A DNA stretch of 64,000 nucleotides, taken from NCBI GenBank assembly GCA_017311315.1, contig CM029671.1:23812227-23876226 (forward strand). The letters are read 5' to 3'. The first letter of the stretch is position 1; each line of letters begins with the position of its first letter. Both the position numbers and the translations under genes were made by a program. This DNA comes from Dendrocalamus latiflorus (Eukaryota; Streptophyta; Magnoliopsida; Poales; Poaceae). Below are positions 1-10,200 of this stretch, piece by piece. Under the pieces are notes generated by a model. The model was not told where the DNA came from, did not search any database, and was given only the letters and a program-made list of their open reading frames with translations.

Positions 1-1733
1 TTTTTTTTGTTGCGTTTCCCAAATGCTGGGAGAACGAATGTGCGAGTGCAAAGATGAATTTGAGTTACCCTTAAAAAATGAATGGGTTTTAGGGGTTGTT
101 TGGATCTCCTGGATTATGAAAACTAGCTTCCGTAAAATTCGGTCTGTGTACTGTTAGATATAGGAAAGACGGTTTTTAAAGCCTTTTTTTTGGGCTATTA
201 AGATCAATGTGTTATATCTGATTACCATTTTAAGTATTTTTAATTATCATTTTTAGTTTTCGGTAATAACAAGTTATTAGAAAGAATTTAACTCCTATAA
301 AATCATGGGAATTGCCACATTGAAGATGGAGCCTATAGCCTCTTTACGCAGATACAAGTGTGATTTAGTAGAAAATCGTGGACGCACGACGATTTCATGA
401 ATTTGTCTTAAGGTTTTGCCATTCTAGACGTGTCCTACGGCTATACTATCATACGCACGGTGATATGTAGGTTCTATTCACTCTGATTTCTATAAGTCAT
501 TTTTCTACAATAAATATTTTTTTACAGTATTTAGTTTTAAACGGAGTGTCTTTTCAAAATAGTGTTACTAATTAATTATAGTACACATTATAGTGATTTT
601 ATTTATATTGATCAAAATTTTATATGAGTATTTTTTTTATAAGCTATCACTATTTATAAACTAAAATAAAAAATCATCGATAAAAATCAGTATGATCGCT
701 AGAATGCAGTACCCGTACTGGCAACTACGTTTCCCAAGACAAGAGATTCTTGTGAACGGGGATTTCCACGCCGCGGGCGAGCTCCACCGTGTTGCAACCA
801 TGGAGATGCTCATCATCATGGCTCACCGGTTTGCGATGTCGCGACCCATGTGTCGATAGCGAAAGCGGAGGGAACAGGCAAGCTCCATTCCATCTCATCA
901 CATAATCACGTCCCATCGCATCGCATCCCATAAAAGCAGCGGCACGCACGTCATTGTGCAATGAATCCAGCTCTCCTAATCAACCGCGAATTACTCCAAG
1001 CAGCAGAAGACGGAATTATTAATCTGCATGCGTTCTTCAGATTTGACAGAAGCACGTAACTGCCCGAGCTAAAAGTCTCTTTACGCTTTAATTAATCCCA
1101 ACATAACTTCGGTTCGTACTAGCACTCCTGCTGCTTCCTGTCAAGCCTACTACTCTACCGACCATGTTTCAACGGCGCGGTTAACGGTGGCGAGAAAGGG
1201 TTAATTATTGGCTCATTAGCAACCTAGGGCGTGCAATAATTTCGCCGTTAACAGACACCATTGTACCCTCATTAATTGCTCCTGACTCGTGAGAAATGTG
1301 AACAGTGAGCACGAATAATTTAATGCTTGGCTATCCTCAAACCCTTTATCCCTTTCTGTGTCCAGCAAGGGTCTTTTGAGCTCTCTCCATCATAGGGGGT
1401 GTACTCTGTGTTAGCCACGAATGAGTCGCAATTAAGCGTAGTACGCCGGCCCGTGTGAGAAACGATCAAGGAAAATATCGATCAGGACACCTCATGAGCC
1501 AGGAGGTTAATGTTACCGGCCGTCGGCTCGTACCATGGTGTAGTGCTGTGGTCCGCGTTTGGTGACTTGGTGTACGAGCAACCGCGACAGCCGAAATAGT
1601 GGTAGCCACTGACAGGGGAGCCCCACGTTTGGCCTTACTCCATCTGACTTACGACTTAAATTTCTATATATGACTTTTAATTTATAGTTAAAATTACACT
1701 GTAACAACAGTTATCTTTTCATGAGAAAAAAAG
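1..1733. other. Intergenic, AT-rich, no gene
   Basis: No reading frame here has support from a recognisable family or splice structure. About 530-690 resembles the recurring MITE-like family A described at 4080-4285 (stretch beginning near acggagtgtcttttcaaaat). The open frame at 725-961 on the minus strand is short and shows no domain. Confidence 0.6.
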
Positions 1734-1742
1734 GTTATATCG

Positions 1743-1906
1743 GGAAGGAACTTCTCTGAGCTCCATCCTCTTTTCCTCTCAATAGGGACTGTCTCAGATG
1801 TCTTACACGTGTCCACGCACAAATCTCCGTGCAGGAGCTCCCTCCCTCCCCATTCTCTCCCCTCTCCGTCCCCCTCTCTCTCACCAAGATTTCTTGTCCT
1901 CGCTGC
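1743..1906 (+). repeat. Pack-MULE left terminal inverted repeat
   Basis: This 164-bp arm is the reverse complement of 2968-3123. It is pyrimidine-rich in its inner half (ctccctccctccccattc). The captured gene frame on the minus strand runs into it, so any product of that gene would end in TIR-encoded residues. Confidence 0.88.
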
Positions 1907-2957
1907 AGGAGGCTCTTCCGTGCAGGAGAGGCGGGAGGTAGGTCGCGGCGAGGACGCGGCGACGCTTGTTGAGGGGGTTCTCCGGCTTGGCGATCTCCTT
2001 GGCGGCCGCTGTAGCCGCCGCCTCGGCGAGGCTCGTGAAGGACTTGACTTGCCGGCGTAGAAATTGGAGAGGCCCCTCCTGCGTTTCATCAAAGAATGAA
2101 TCTTGGTCAGGTTTTGTCCAGGACATATTCCAATATTTGGTCTGTTCTTGATGTACTGGTAATATACAATAAAGTTCGATTTTTAGCTCATCACTTACTT
2201 GGATTTTTAGCTAATCACACACACCAAGATCCCTGAAATTCATCAGTATGACCAGCAGCAAGATGCTAACATTCTCCAAAGTTGGTTTTAATTAGGCTGC
2301 AAAAAAGCAACCTTTTGCTAACATTCTCCATAGTTGGTTTTAATTAGGCTGCAAAGAAGCAACCTTTCTCCTAGCTCCGCTAGTGTGATCTTAACAATTC
2401 CACCACCAAAACTGATTTTTTCCCCAAAAGAAAATCATTTCTTTTCTAAAGACAGACGCAGTAGCAACTTTGCAATAACCATTTTGACCACGAACAGATA
2501 GAACTTCTTCTTCTAGAGAGCAAACTAAATCACACAAATTTAACCAAATTAAAACATTTGCTAATAAACCGAGGAGGAGGAGGAGAAGCTCAGAAGATCA
2601 GTAAGCTTACTTGATGGGAAGGGCATCCTCCAAGGACTCGAGCGTCCCCAATCCCTCCATCATCCCCAGACCATCCTCCACCCCCTTCACCTTGCTCTCC
2701 GACGACTCCGCCCCGATCGATGAGCTCTCCGACAGCGCCTCCCACGCCCTCACCTCCTCCCCATCCTCTATAATGAACCCATTGGCGTTCCTCTCCGCCT
2801 TCCCCTTCTCCGGCCCCCGGAAGCCGTGCGTCGACGGCATCCCGAGCGCCACCACCGTGGACATGCGCGCCTGCAACAAGATCCAACCAAATCCCAGACG
2901 ACATATGGATGGATGGGTTGGCGGGCGGGTGGGCGCGTCTGCCGAGAGCCAGGCCAT
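1881..2957 (-). pseudogene. Captured OXS3-like (OXIDATIVE STRESS 3) gene fragment
   Basis: A minus-strand two-exon fragment inside the Pack-MULE. Exon A runs from an ATG near 2862 (MSTVVALGMPST) to a GTAAGC donor near 2607 and holds the SSSIGAESSE motif and the end LEDALPIK. Exon B starts after an acceptor near 2068 and reads RGLSNFYAGKS, then KSFTSLAEAAA and KPENPLNKRRRVL. Joining the two restores LPIK-RGLSNFYAGKS, which is how members of the plant OXS3 family (small nuclear stress proteins) read. One base is missing between AGKS and SFTSLAE (near 2045), so the two halves of exon B lie in different frames. The C-terminal part runs into the left TIR. Family assignment rests on recalled motifs. 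A functional protein is unlikely unless the frameshift is a sequencing error. Confidence 0.72.
2264..2369. repeat. Tandem duplication of 53 bp
   Basis: Two adjacent copies of a 53-bp unit starting gctaacattctcca (2264 and 2317), nearly identical, inside the intron of the captured OXS3-like fragment. Confidence 0.85.
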
Positions 2958-2967
2958 AGCGAAGCGA

Positions 2968-3123
2968 GCAGCGAGGACAAGAAATCTTGGTGAGAGAGAG
3001 GGGAACGGAGAGGGGAGAGAATGGGGAGGGAGGGAGCTCCTGCACGGAGATTTGTGCGCGGGACACGTGTAAGACAGTCCCTATTGAGAGGAAAAGCGGA
3101 TGGACCTCAGAGAAGCTCCTTCC
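2968..3123 (-). repeat. Pack-MULE right terminal inverted repeat
   Basis: A 156-bp arm matching the left TIR in reverse complement. It sits immediately upstream of exon A of the captured gene on the minus strand, so it would be the promoter-proximal sequence for any transcript of that fragment. Confidence 0.88.
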
Positions 3124-3132
3124 GTTATATCG

Positions 3133-5076
3133 TCATAGACAATACAAAAGAATAAGGAGGAAAAAGAAAAGGGAAAAACAAAAAACCCAAAGGCCGAAAT
3201 TAGAAACCGATGTATTCCAAGTGACTTTTGGCTTAAATAAGACAAAGCTAAAATAAGCTAGAAACTGAAGCCGTTTGGAGCGAAACCGAATTCGTCTCTA
3301 GTGTGTCGAACCCACCTGCTACTCACTATTCATATGGCTGTTCTTTTTTCCTGCGACTAATGCTTTTATGTTTTCTGCTAATGATTTTACTCCTAGAGCG
3401 AGTGATTATGTGAATGGATCGAATTCCTATAAGCTATTTCGAAAAGTTTGTCCTAATAAGCCCATTCGAAAAGACGACAAAGAGAAAATATCTCATTTAT
3501 TTGTTTGAAAGAAATTACAAGTCATAAACTAGAAAGAAATGGACTATATACCCCTAGCTCCTGCTGCTCGCATACATCCTTTCCCGCCACAAAATGTATC
3601 GACTACGGTATGTCATCTTAAACATTTTTTATTATTTAACCTCTTTTTTTTAATTTATTTTTATCAATAACTTATCATTCAATTCATTTATAAATATAAC
3701 TTATCGTTCAAGTCATTTTCAAACATAACTCTTAGCCATGTTACCGTTTTGTAACATGGCAAACAACACTACCATGCCACGACATAACTTCAGCATCAAG
3801 CCAAAAAATAGTTTGAATCAGTGGCGTGGTAAAACAACACTGCAAAGCCACCACTGATGCCATATTAAAGTTTGACCACTCTGGGACGGATAGTGTAGCA
3901 GTATGTATTTGCCATATCACCAAGAAGGTTAGATTTGAAAATATAGTTGAGGATAGATTAAATTAATAAAATATTTTTTTAGAAAGAGTTATTTAGCACA
4001 AAATTTCTCTCATCACATAGAGATTAGATACACAAGAAGTAGAAATGATGGGCATGTTCTTTACATCACAAGCCGGCGGCTTTTGGCTTTTGCTATAGTA
4101 CCTAACTTTCAAACAGAGTATTTTCTCAAGATGAGGTCTACAAGTTAAACGATCTACACGTTAAAAGCCCAACATCTGTACCAGCCAAAATCGCAAGTGA
4201 GTATCTATCTCTCCGTAATCTGTACCGTAAACAGCCAAAATTCAAAAATTTCAACTAAAAGCCATAAGCCGCAGCCGAAAAGAAGAGGCGCGATAGCTTG
4301 CGATCAAATAAATCGAGGAAGTGAGGAGCCCGTTTACTGGTAATTTCCACGCAGGACGGAGCAGCAGGCGGTGGCGTGCAGAAAGCAGGTCGCGTCGCCA
4401 CGCGTTACTAGGCCATCACATTCACGCCGCCTCCATATGCGCACGCACGCCGTGCGCGATGGCTGCTGCGTGGCGGCAACAATGATAAGACGGGGAGGGA
4501 GGGAGGAGGAGCGTCAGCGTCCAGCTTTTTCCGAGCTGCTGCTATATGCCTATGCTAGCCAGGCGCTGCCGCTGGCTGAGCCAGGAGGAGGGCGACGCGG
4601 CACGACCAGACGTCGCGAGCCGGGCACATGCCGATGCCGTTTGTCCTCCTCCGCTTTTCCGCGCTTCTAGGCGACAGGCGGAATATTAGCCCACTGTGGT
4701 GTGGTCTGTGTGGATCTCCCGCTCCGGATCGTGCCGCCGGACCAGCCGGGACACATGCATCTACGTGCTCGCTCAGGATCAGCGCCAATATATATATAGA
4801 GGAAAAATACTAACTACTCCCAAATGTAGTTACTCCCCCTCAATCTGCCGTCCATACATTCCAAGATTCGTGTAGTCTTAACAATCCTTTCGGGTGCACT
4901 CAAGCAAAATAGAATTGTAAACCCGATCCACATAGTGGGTTAGTTCCTATGTTCCCGGCATTCCAGTCAAATACGAGGTTAGCACCTCCGGTTCATCCAT
5001 CTCACGACATCCAGGAAAATTTGGGTTCAAGGAGCGCATGCGGTCCTGCGGGCTACGGCCACCACCAGGATTGCAT

Positions 5077-5080
<4 letters not shown>
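3133..5080. other. Intergenic with repeat debris
   Basis: No supported gene. 3640-3930 is an AT-rich stretch with repeated 'aacttatc.ttcaa' phrases and looks transposon-derived. 4080-4285 is a family A MITE-like copy. 4340-4790 is GC-rich, with overlapping open frames on both strands but no domain, so these look like composition effects. Confidence 0.5.
4080..4285 (+). repeat. Recurring MITE-like repeat, family A
   Basis: About 200 bp, beginning ggcttttggcttttgct and ending aaaagccataagccgcagcc. Related copies: about 16035-16220, 17228-17405, 40110-40235 (3'-truncated), 19232-19395 (reverse) and a weaker one at 530-690. Shared internal phrases include 'actttcaaacagagtattttctcaaga', '..gccaaaat..caagtgagtatct' and 'aaacagccaaaattc'. 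Many rice MITEs look like this; the exact family was not identified. Confidence 0.6.

Positions 5081-5160
<80 letters not shown>
5081..5160. repeat. (AT)40 microsatellite
   Basis: An uninterrupted AT dinucleotide run of about 80 bases. The Ile-Tyr repeat frames across it are artefacts. Confidence 0.98.
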
Positions 5161-5162
<2 letters not shown>

Positions 5163-5729
5163 TTGCGATGTAGGACGTTCTCTTTTTTTTTTGACATGGG
5201 GAGGTGATACCGAATCGGCCTCCTTTGCTAGTCCCCTTGATCGATTGGCTTACTAGTAAAGCATCGGTTTTGCGTGGGTTTTATTACGTTCTGGTCGGAG
5301 GAGCCCGTTTCATCTGAGTCTAGTTGCGAGGACAGCAGGTTCGCAGATAGTAGTTAGTTGCCGTCCCTCGCCACCTAAAAGCGCCATCCCTTTCTGTTTC
5401 TCTACGGCGGCCGGCAGGCATGCATCGCCGTACCTCGTGTCGTACGCCAGCCGGCCACGCCCACACCACCAGACACCAGCCACGGCCGGCAGTCCGGCGC
5501 CCCTTGCCTTCACTTCGCTACCCACCCAGGCGAGTGCGGCCGAGCCCAACCTGGGCCTCATGGACTGCCGTCCGCGCCTTCATGGCTGGGCGTCAAGGGC
5601 AAGCACGAGACCACCACGGCCTGTCTGGCTGTCTTCCCGTTGGCTCGGACGCGCGCACCACATCTTTTTTGATACGGCGGCGCTGCACCCGCCGCATGCT
5701 TCCTTCCAGCGTGGTCTCGCAACGCTGGT

Positions 5730-6330
5730 GCCGCTGCTCCCAGGCTCAGCTGAAAGTACCGAACCGACAGGCTCAGCTTCAGACCTGCGACATCAGACGA
5801 AGCTAAAACCGACCAGAAGTACAGCCGCATAATGCTCAACGTTTTATTCACATGCATTTCACTAGCTGGACTGGTTTGATCGGAACAGCGAGAGATACAG
5901 GAGAGCAACAAAGAGGATTGTACGATTTTACTTTCTACATATGCTTTACAAGAATCAAACCATAGCGTGGTGGTGTTTATTAGTTCAGCTCCACGTCAAG
6001 GTAAGCTGGTTCATGTCAGTCACCACTCACCACCACCATGGACATTGCACCACCGTCCAAGCACCAGCAGGTTCTCCTCAAAGAGTTCAGGTTTGCAGTA
6101 CCAGGAAGCTAAACTCGATCAGAAATACAGCGACATAATGCGTTCTCTCTTCGTATCATTCTTTAATCGGAGCGGTTTGATCATCACTAGTGAGAGAGAC
6201 TTAAGATCAGCAAGAGAATAATAAGTCCTCGATTTTAATTTTTACAGAGGCTACCTTTACAAGAATCATTGCACCATGGTGCGGTGGTTATTGGTTCAAC
6301 TACACAAATGGCTGCTCGGTCCAACTCAAC
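5730..6330. repeat. Diverged tandem duplication, about 306-bp period
   Basis: The segment around 5770-5995 recurs at about 6075-6305. Corresponding phrases are agaagtacag (5815) and agaaatacag (6121), 'catatgctttacaagaatcaaacca' and 'ggctacctttacaagaatcattgca', and 'gtggtgtttattagttcagct' and 'ggtggttattggttcaact'. The copies differ at many positions. No frame is conserved between them. The region lies downstream of the kinase gene and its origin is unknown. The flanks 5161-5730 and 6330-7268 show no supported gene; the kinase 3' UTR presumably lies just below 7268. Confidence 0.65.
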
Positions 6331-7268
6331 GATTGCTCGAATCAACCACACTAGTCAGCTGTTATTCCTAGTCACAATACGGGTAGAGAACAATAAAGGA
6401 TATGGCATAAACGTCCTCTTCGGGCAATCTATAATACACGCCAAGTTGTTATTATCTAGTAGAAGCACAGTTTCTTGGTTTTGCTGTGAGCTGGGAATCA
6501 TAATGTTTCCAGACTTCCAGTAGGGTCTTCAAATCAACAATGTCATCGTCAAAAGCAGTGGAGGCCACCATGCCACTTAACCGATTCTGACGGTAGACTC
6601 ATCTGACATGCCTCTCGCTATGTACCGTCCATGCTGCTCCTCCAATGAAAAAAAAAATGATCAAGCTTTTCCTCTCACTTTTCTTGCTTTCGTCCTGTTA
6701 GCATATAATCAGGCAATCATCAGATGTAATTCATACAAGATTATCAGAGCAAGAAACAGAAGCAATGGAGTATCTCAGTTTCATCCTCGAACTGGTATTT
6801 TTTCCTCGAATTTATGCATCTAATTATAACGTTGTGAGTCTACATGATACAACTGCAGATACTGGTCATATGAACATAAAAGCATTTTGAAAACTTAAAA
6901 TTTGCTTGTGTTCCTCTGTGATCAAATTCTTGAAACTATTTCCCCTCATTTACATAGCTAGGGTATTCCATACCAGCCAGTGAATGGTATGCCAGCAAGA
7001 ATAGCACCTGAGGTATCTGTAATCACATCCATTTTTTGGATATGCGTTGCTATCTTGCATAGATAAATGACATTGTATTAAATAGAGTAGACTCCTGTAA
7101 TTTTTAGTATAATTTATTGATATTCCAATAAATGCCAAATCCACACAGACTAGATTTTCCACAAAGACCATGAAAAAAAGAGAAAACAAACGAAAGAAAA
7201 TGTAGTATATTTTCTTAGGTTTTGCCGAAATCATGCATAAATGCAAAGAAAAAAGAGTATCTATTGGA

Positions 7269-10200
7269 TTATGAAACAAAACTACCTCTCCTGAACCACG
7301 ATCTTCGAACTACTTGCCGGATGTGGCGCTCATGCTTCTCTAACAGTTCATCAACCTTGTGTGACTGAGACAATAAGGGGCCTGAATATTCAACCCTCTC
7401 TCCTTGATCATGGTCACCCTGAAGTTTCAAATAGCACATTATTTACAACTTTGTCAATATGAAAGAAGCAGAAACTATCAAATAAATGAATGCCTCACCT
7501 TGATGCTATTTTTTGATGAGAGAGTATCACCAAGGCATATTGCATTCGAAAAATTCTGAGAGTGGTAAGTGTCGCAGGAATCAAATGAATCTGGACGCTC
7601 TAACTGTGACCACTTCTTCAGAACTGGGCGCTTTGCTACATCATGAGGCTCTCGGACTTTGGAGTTGACACGTGCTATGTGTATATCTCTGTTAGGTCGT
7701 TCCTTCAAGCCAATGTTCTCTTTAGCTTGCAATTTATTGTCCTGATCTACCTCAGCAGCAAATTGGCCTCTTGAATTAGATCTGGTCCGTGATCTAGCAT
7801 AAGTGCGATCCTCTTGTTTTTTGGCCCATGCAAAGCTATTAGATGAAGAAACAATCAAGGGCCCAGAGACAGGGATTTCCTCCTGTGAATCATTCTTAAC
7901 ATGTCGGGCCCTTTCTTCAACTTGGGCCACTGACACTGGTTGTATGCCTGCAAATAGCCTAGGATCACCATTTACCTTTATACGATCCTGTATTACACCA
8001 TCCTTTGTTCCATTTGGTTTAGTTTTGGGCTCCTGAAGCAAGATAGGAAAGCAGAAGAGATTTTATTAAATAGTATCTTATTGTCATCAACTTAAAAATC
8101 TTCAAACCGCTTGCCACATTGGTCAGCTGTTAACATTTAGTGAAGGCATCCACTCAATAGAAAAAAATGAATACCTCTGTGTTATCGGTTTGCTTATTGA
8201 CTACACTTGGTTCTCTTGCTGCTCTGCTGAGCCTTGATGACTTCCTTGATACTTCTGGCCCATGCCCTCTGCTAGCCTTTCTTCTGGGAAAAAAAAAGGA
8301 AAATAAGGTTGTTATTGACAGTGGCAGTGTTCAAACAAAACCACGCTTTCTGTTCAACTTCCGGTTATCATTTCATACTGATAACAACTTAATACATAGT
8401 AGTATTGGGAGCTCGGAGCTCCTCTCCAAATATGGTGGTTTTCAACTTTTGAAATATATACCCTATTAAAGTCCGAATTCGTATCATGTCCATGTAGAAC
8501 ACTTAATCGCCTCATACTAGATGTGGTATAGCAGGTGCATACGCAGATTGCATCAGACGTGGGGTCAACCTGTAGCAACCGACTCCGATTCGGTTTTCTC
8601 TCCGTGTAGGACTCTTCTCTCACACTATATATATGTACCCCAGTAGCCCATAGGAAGAGCAAGCACTCCATTATAATATCTCCTCATTATAGTGATTTAC
8701 CTTCGAGTGCATGTGATTTTTTCTAACAAGGGGTTTTTCACGTAAAAATTCGTATCTGTTGCCTCTATTTTTCTGTGCATTATTTGCAATAAGTGGTATC
8801 AAAGCACAGAAGATTAGGGTTTGAGAGATCGAAGGAAAAAATTCCGTCGCGTCGGCGTCTGTGCGTCTCGCGCGTTCGCTCAATCCGCGCCGAATCCGAA
8901 GTCCCGTCTTCGAGCGTCATCGTCGAGTCGCATCAAAATCCAAGGCGTGTCCTCCGAGTTGACGTCGACTTCATCTGAGCCGAAGTTCAACAGGCGCCAT
9001 AAAAGGCCTCAACGACACAGTGGGAAACAGGAGGGCGACAGGCGAAAGCGACGTCTCGTCCTCACGCCACAATCCACGTCGCCTGAGCATCGTTTTCCAT
9101 CTGCCATGCAAGCCAAGAAAGCAAAACGTTGTCCCGAGGAGGAAGCAAGATTGCTTGGTCCAAAGCAAACATCCAACACGAGAAGCCAGTGCAAAGCAAA
9201 GCAATAAAAAGGGCACAGAAACAGAGGACAAAAGGAAAGAACATGAGTTCAGGAGTTTCAATTGCAAGATTTTTGCTAGGTACACACAAATTCGTACTAG
9301 CAAAATTTGGTTTTCTTCCGCATGACGACTTTGAAGTATAATCTTCCGCTATTGAATCATGACACGAGGTTTTCTCTATGGCAAATCAAGATACGACCTG
9401 TTTTATCATAGCTTGATTTCGACGATGCACTTCTGGAGATCGACAAGATGCCAACCACATTATCCGCTGATGAGGAGCAACGTAAAGATTGTAAGGTCTT
9501 ATCTTATATCTTCATCTATCAAATAATATTTTACAGAAGGTTATGAAGGAGACATCCGCCGCCGAATTATGGCTGAAACTGAAGCAGATTTGCATTACCA
9601 AGAATTTGACCAGCAAGATCATATGAAGCAGAAGCTTTATTCCCACAAGATGACGGAGGGTGCCTCATTGGTGAACCACCTGACAACTTTCAAGCAAGTT
9701 GTTGCAGACCTCGAAGCTATAGAGGTAAAGTATGATGATGAAGATTTGGGTCTTATTTTGCTATGCTCTCTACCCAGTTCGTACTATACTTTTATAGATA
9801 CCATTCTATATAGCCGAGATATTCTTACTCTCAGTGAAGTTTATAAAGCTCTATATGCTAAAAAAAGATGAAACTTATGGTTCCGGGTGAAAGTTCAAGT
9901 ACGCATGCAGAAGGTTTATTTGTCCGCAGTAGGCAATACAAGAAGAATTCAAACGGCAATTCAAACGACAGAAGCAAAAGCAGATACAGAGGCAGATCTA
10001 AATCCAAGAACAGGAAGTCATGCATGTATTGCAAAAAGGATGGTCATGACATATCCGAGTGCTGGAAGTTGCAGAACAAGGAGAAGAGAAGTAACAATTT
10101 CAAGAAGGATCAACAAGATGATGAACCTAGAGACACCGTTGTCACCAAAGAAGGTTCTGATGAAGATGTTCTCGTTGCCTTTGCTGGTGATTCCAAAACC

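Larger units (their letters stand above)
1743..3123. mobile_element. Pack-MULE (Mutator-like element with captured gene)
   Basis: A 1381-bp non-autonomous Mutator-like element. Seen: a perfect 9-bp direct repeat, gttatatcg, flanks it at 1734-1742 and 3124-3132, the duplication length typical of MULEs. The ends are long terminal inverted repeats, 1743-1906 on the left and 2968-3123 on the right, both starting ggaaggaNcttctctgag reading inward. They are highly similar apart from an indel of about 7 bases near 1795 and scattered substitutions. No transposase is present. The interior (about 1907-2967) holds a gene fragment with its intron, annotated separately. Long TIRs plus captured host sequence is the definition of a Pack-MULE, a class common in rice. 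Confidence 0.9.

Noticed and set aside
5038..5256. Open frames encoding long Ile-Tyr repeats (also 58929-59260)
   Set aside because: Pure translation of (AT)n microsatellites; no coding signal.
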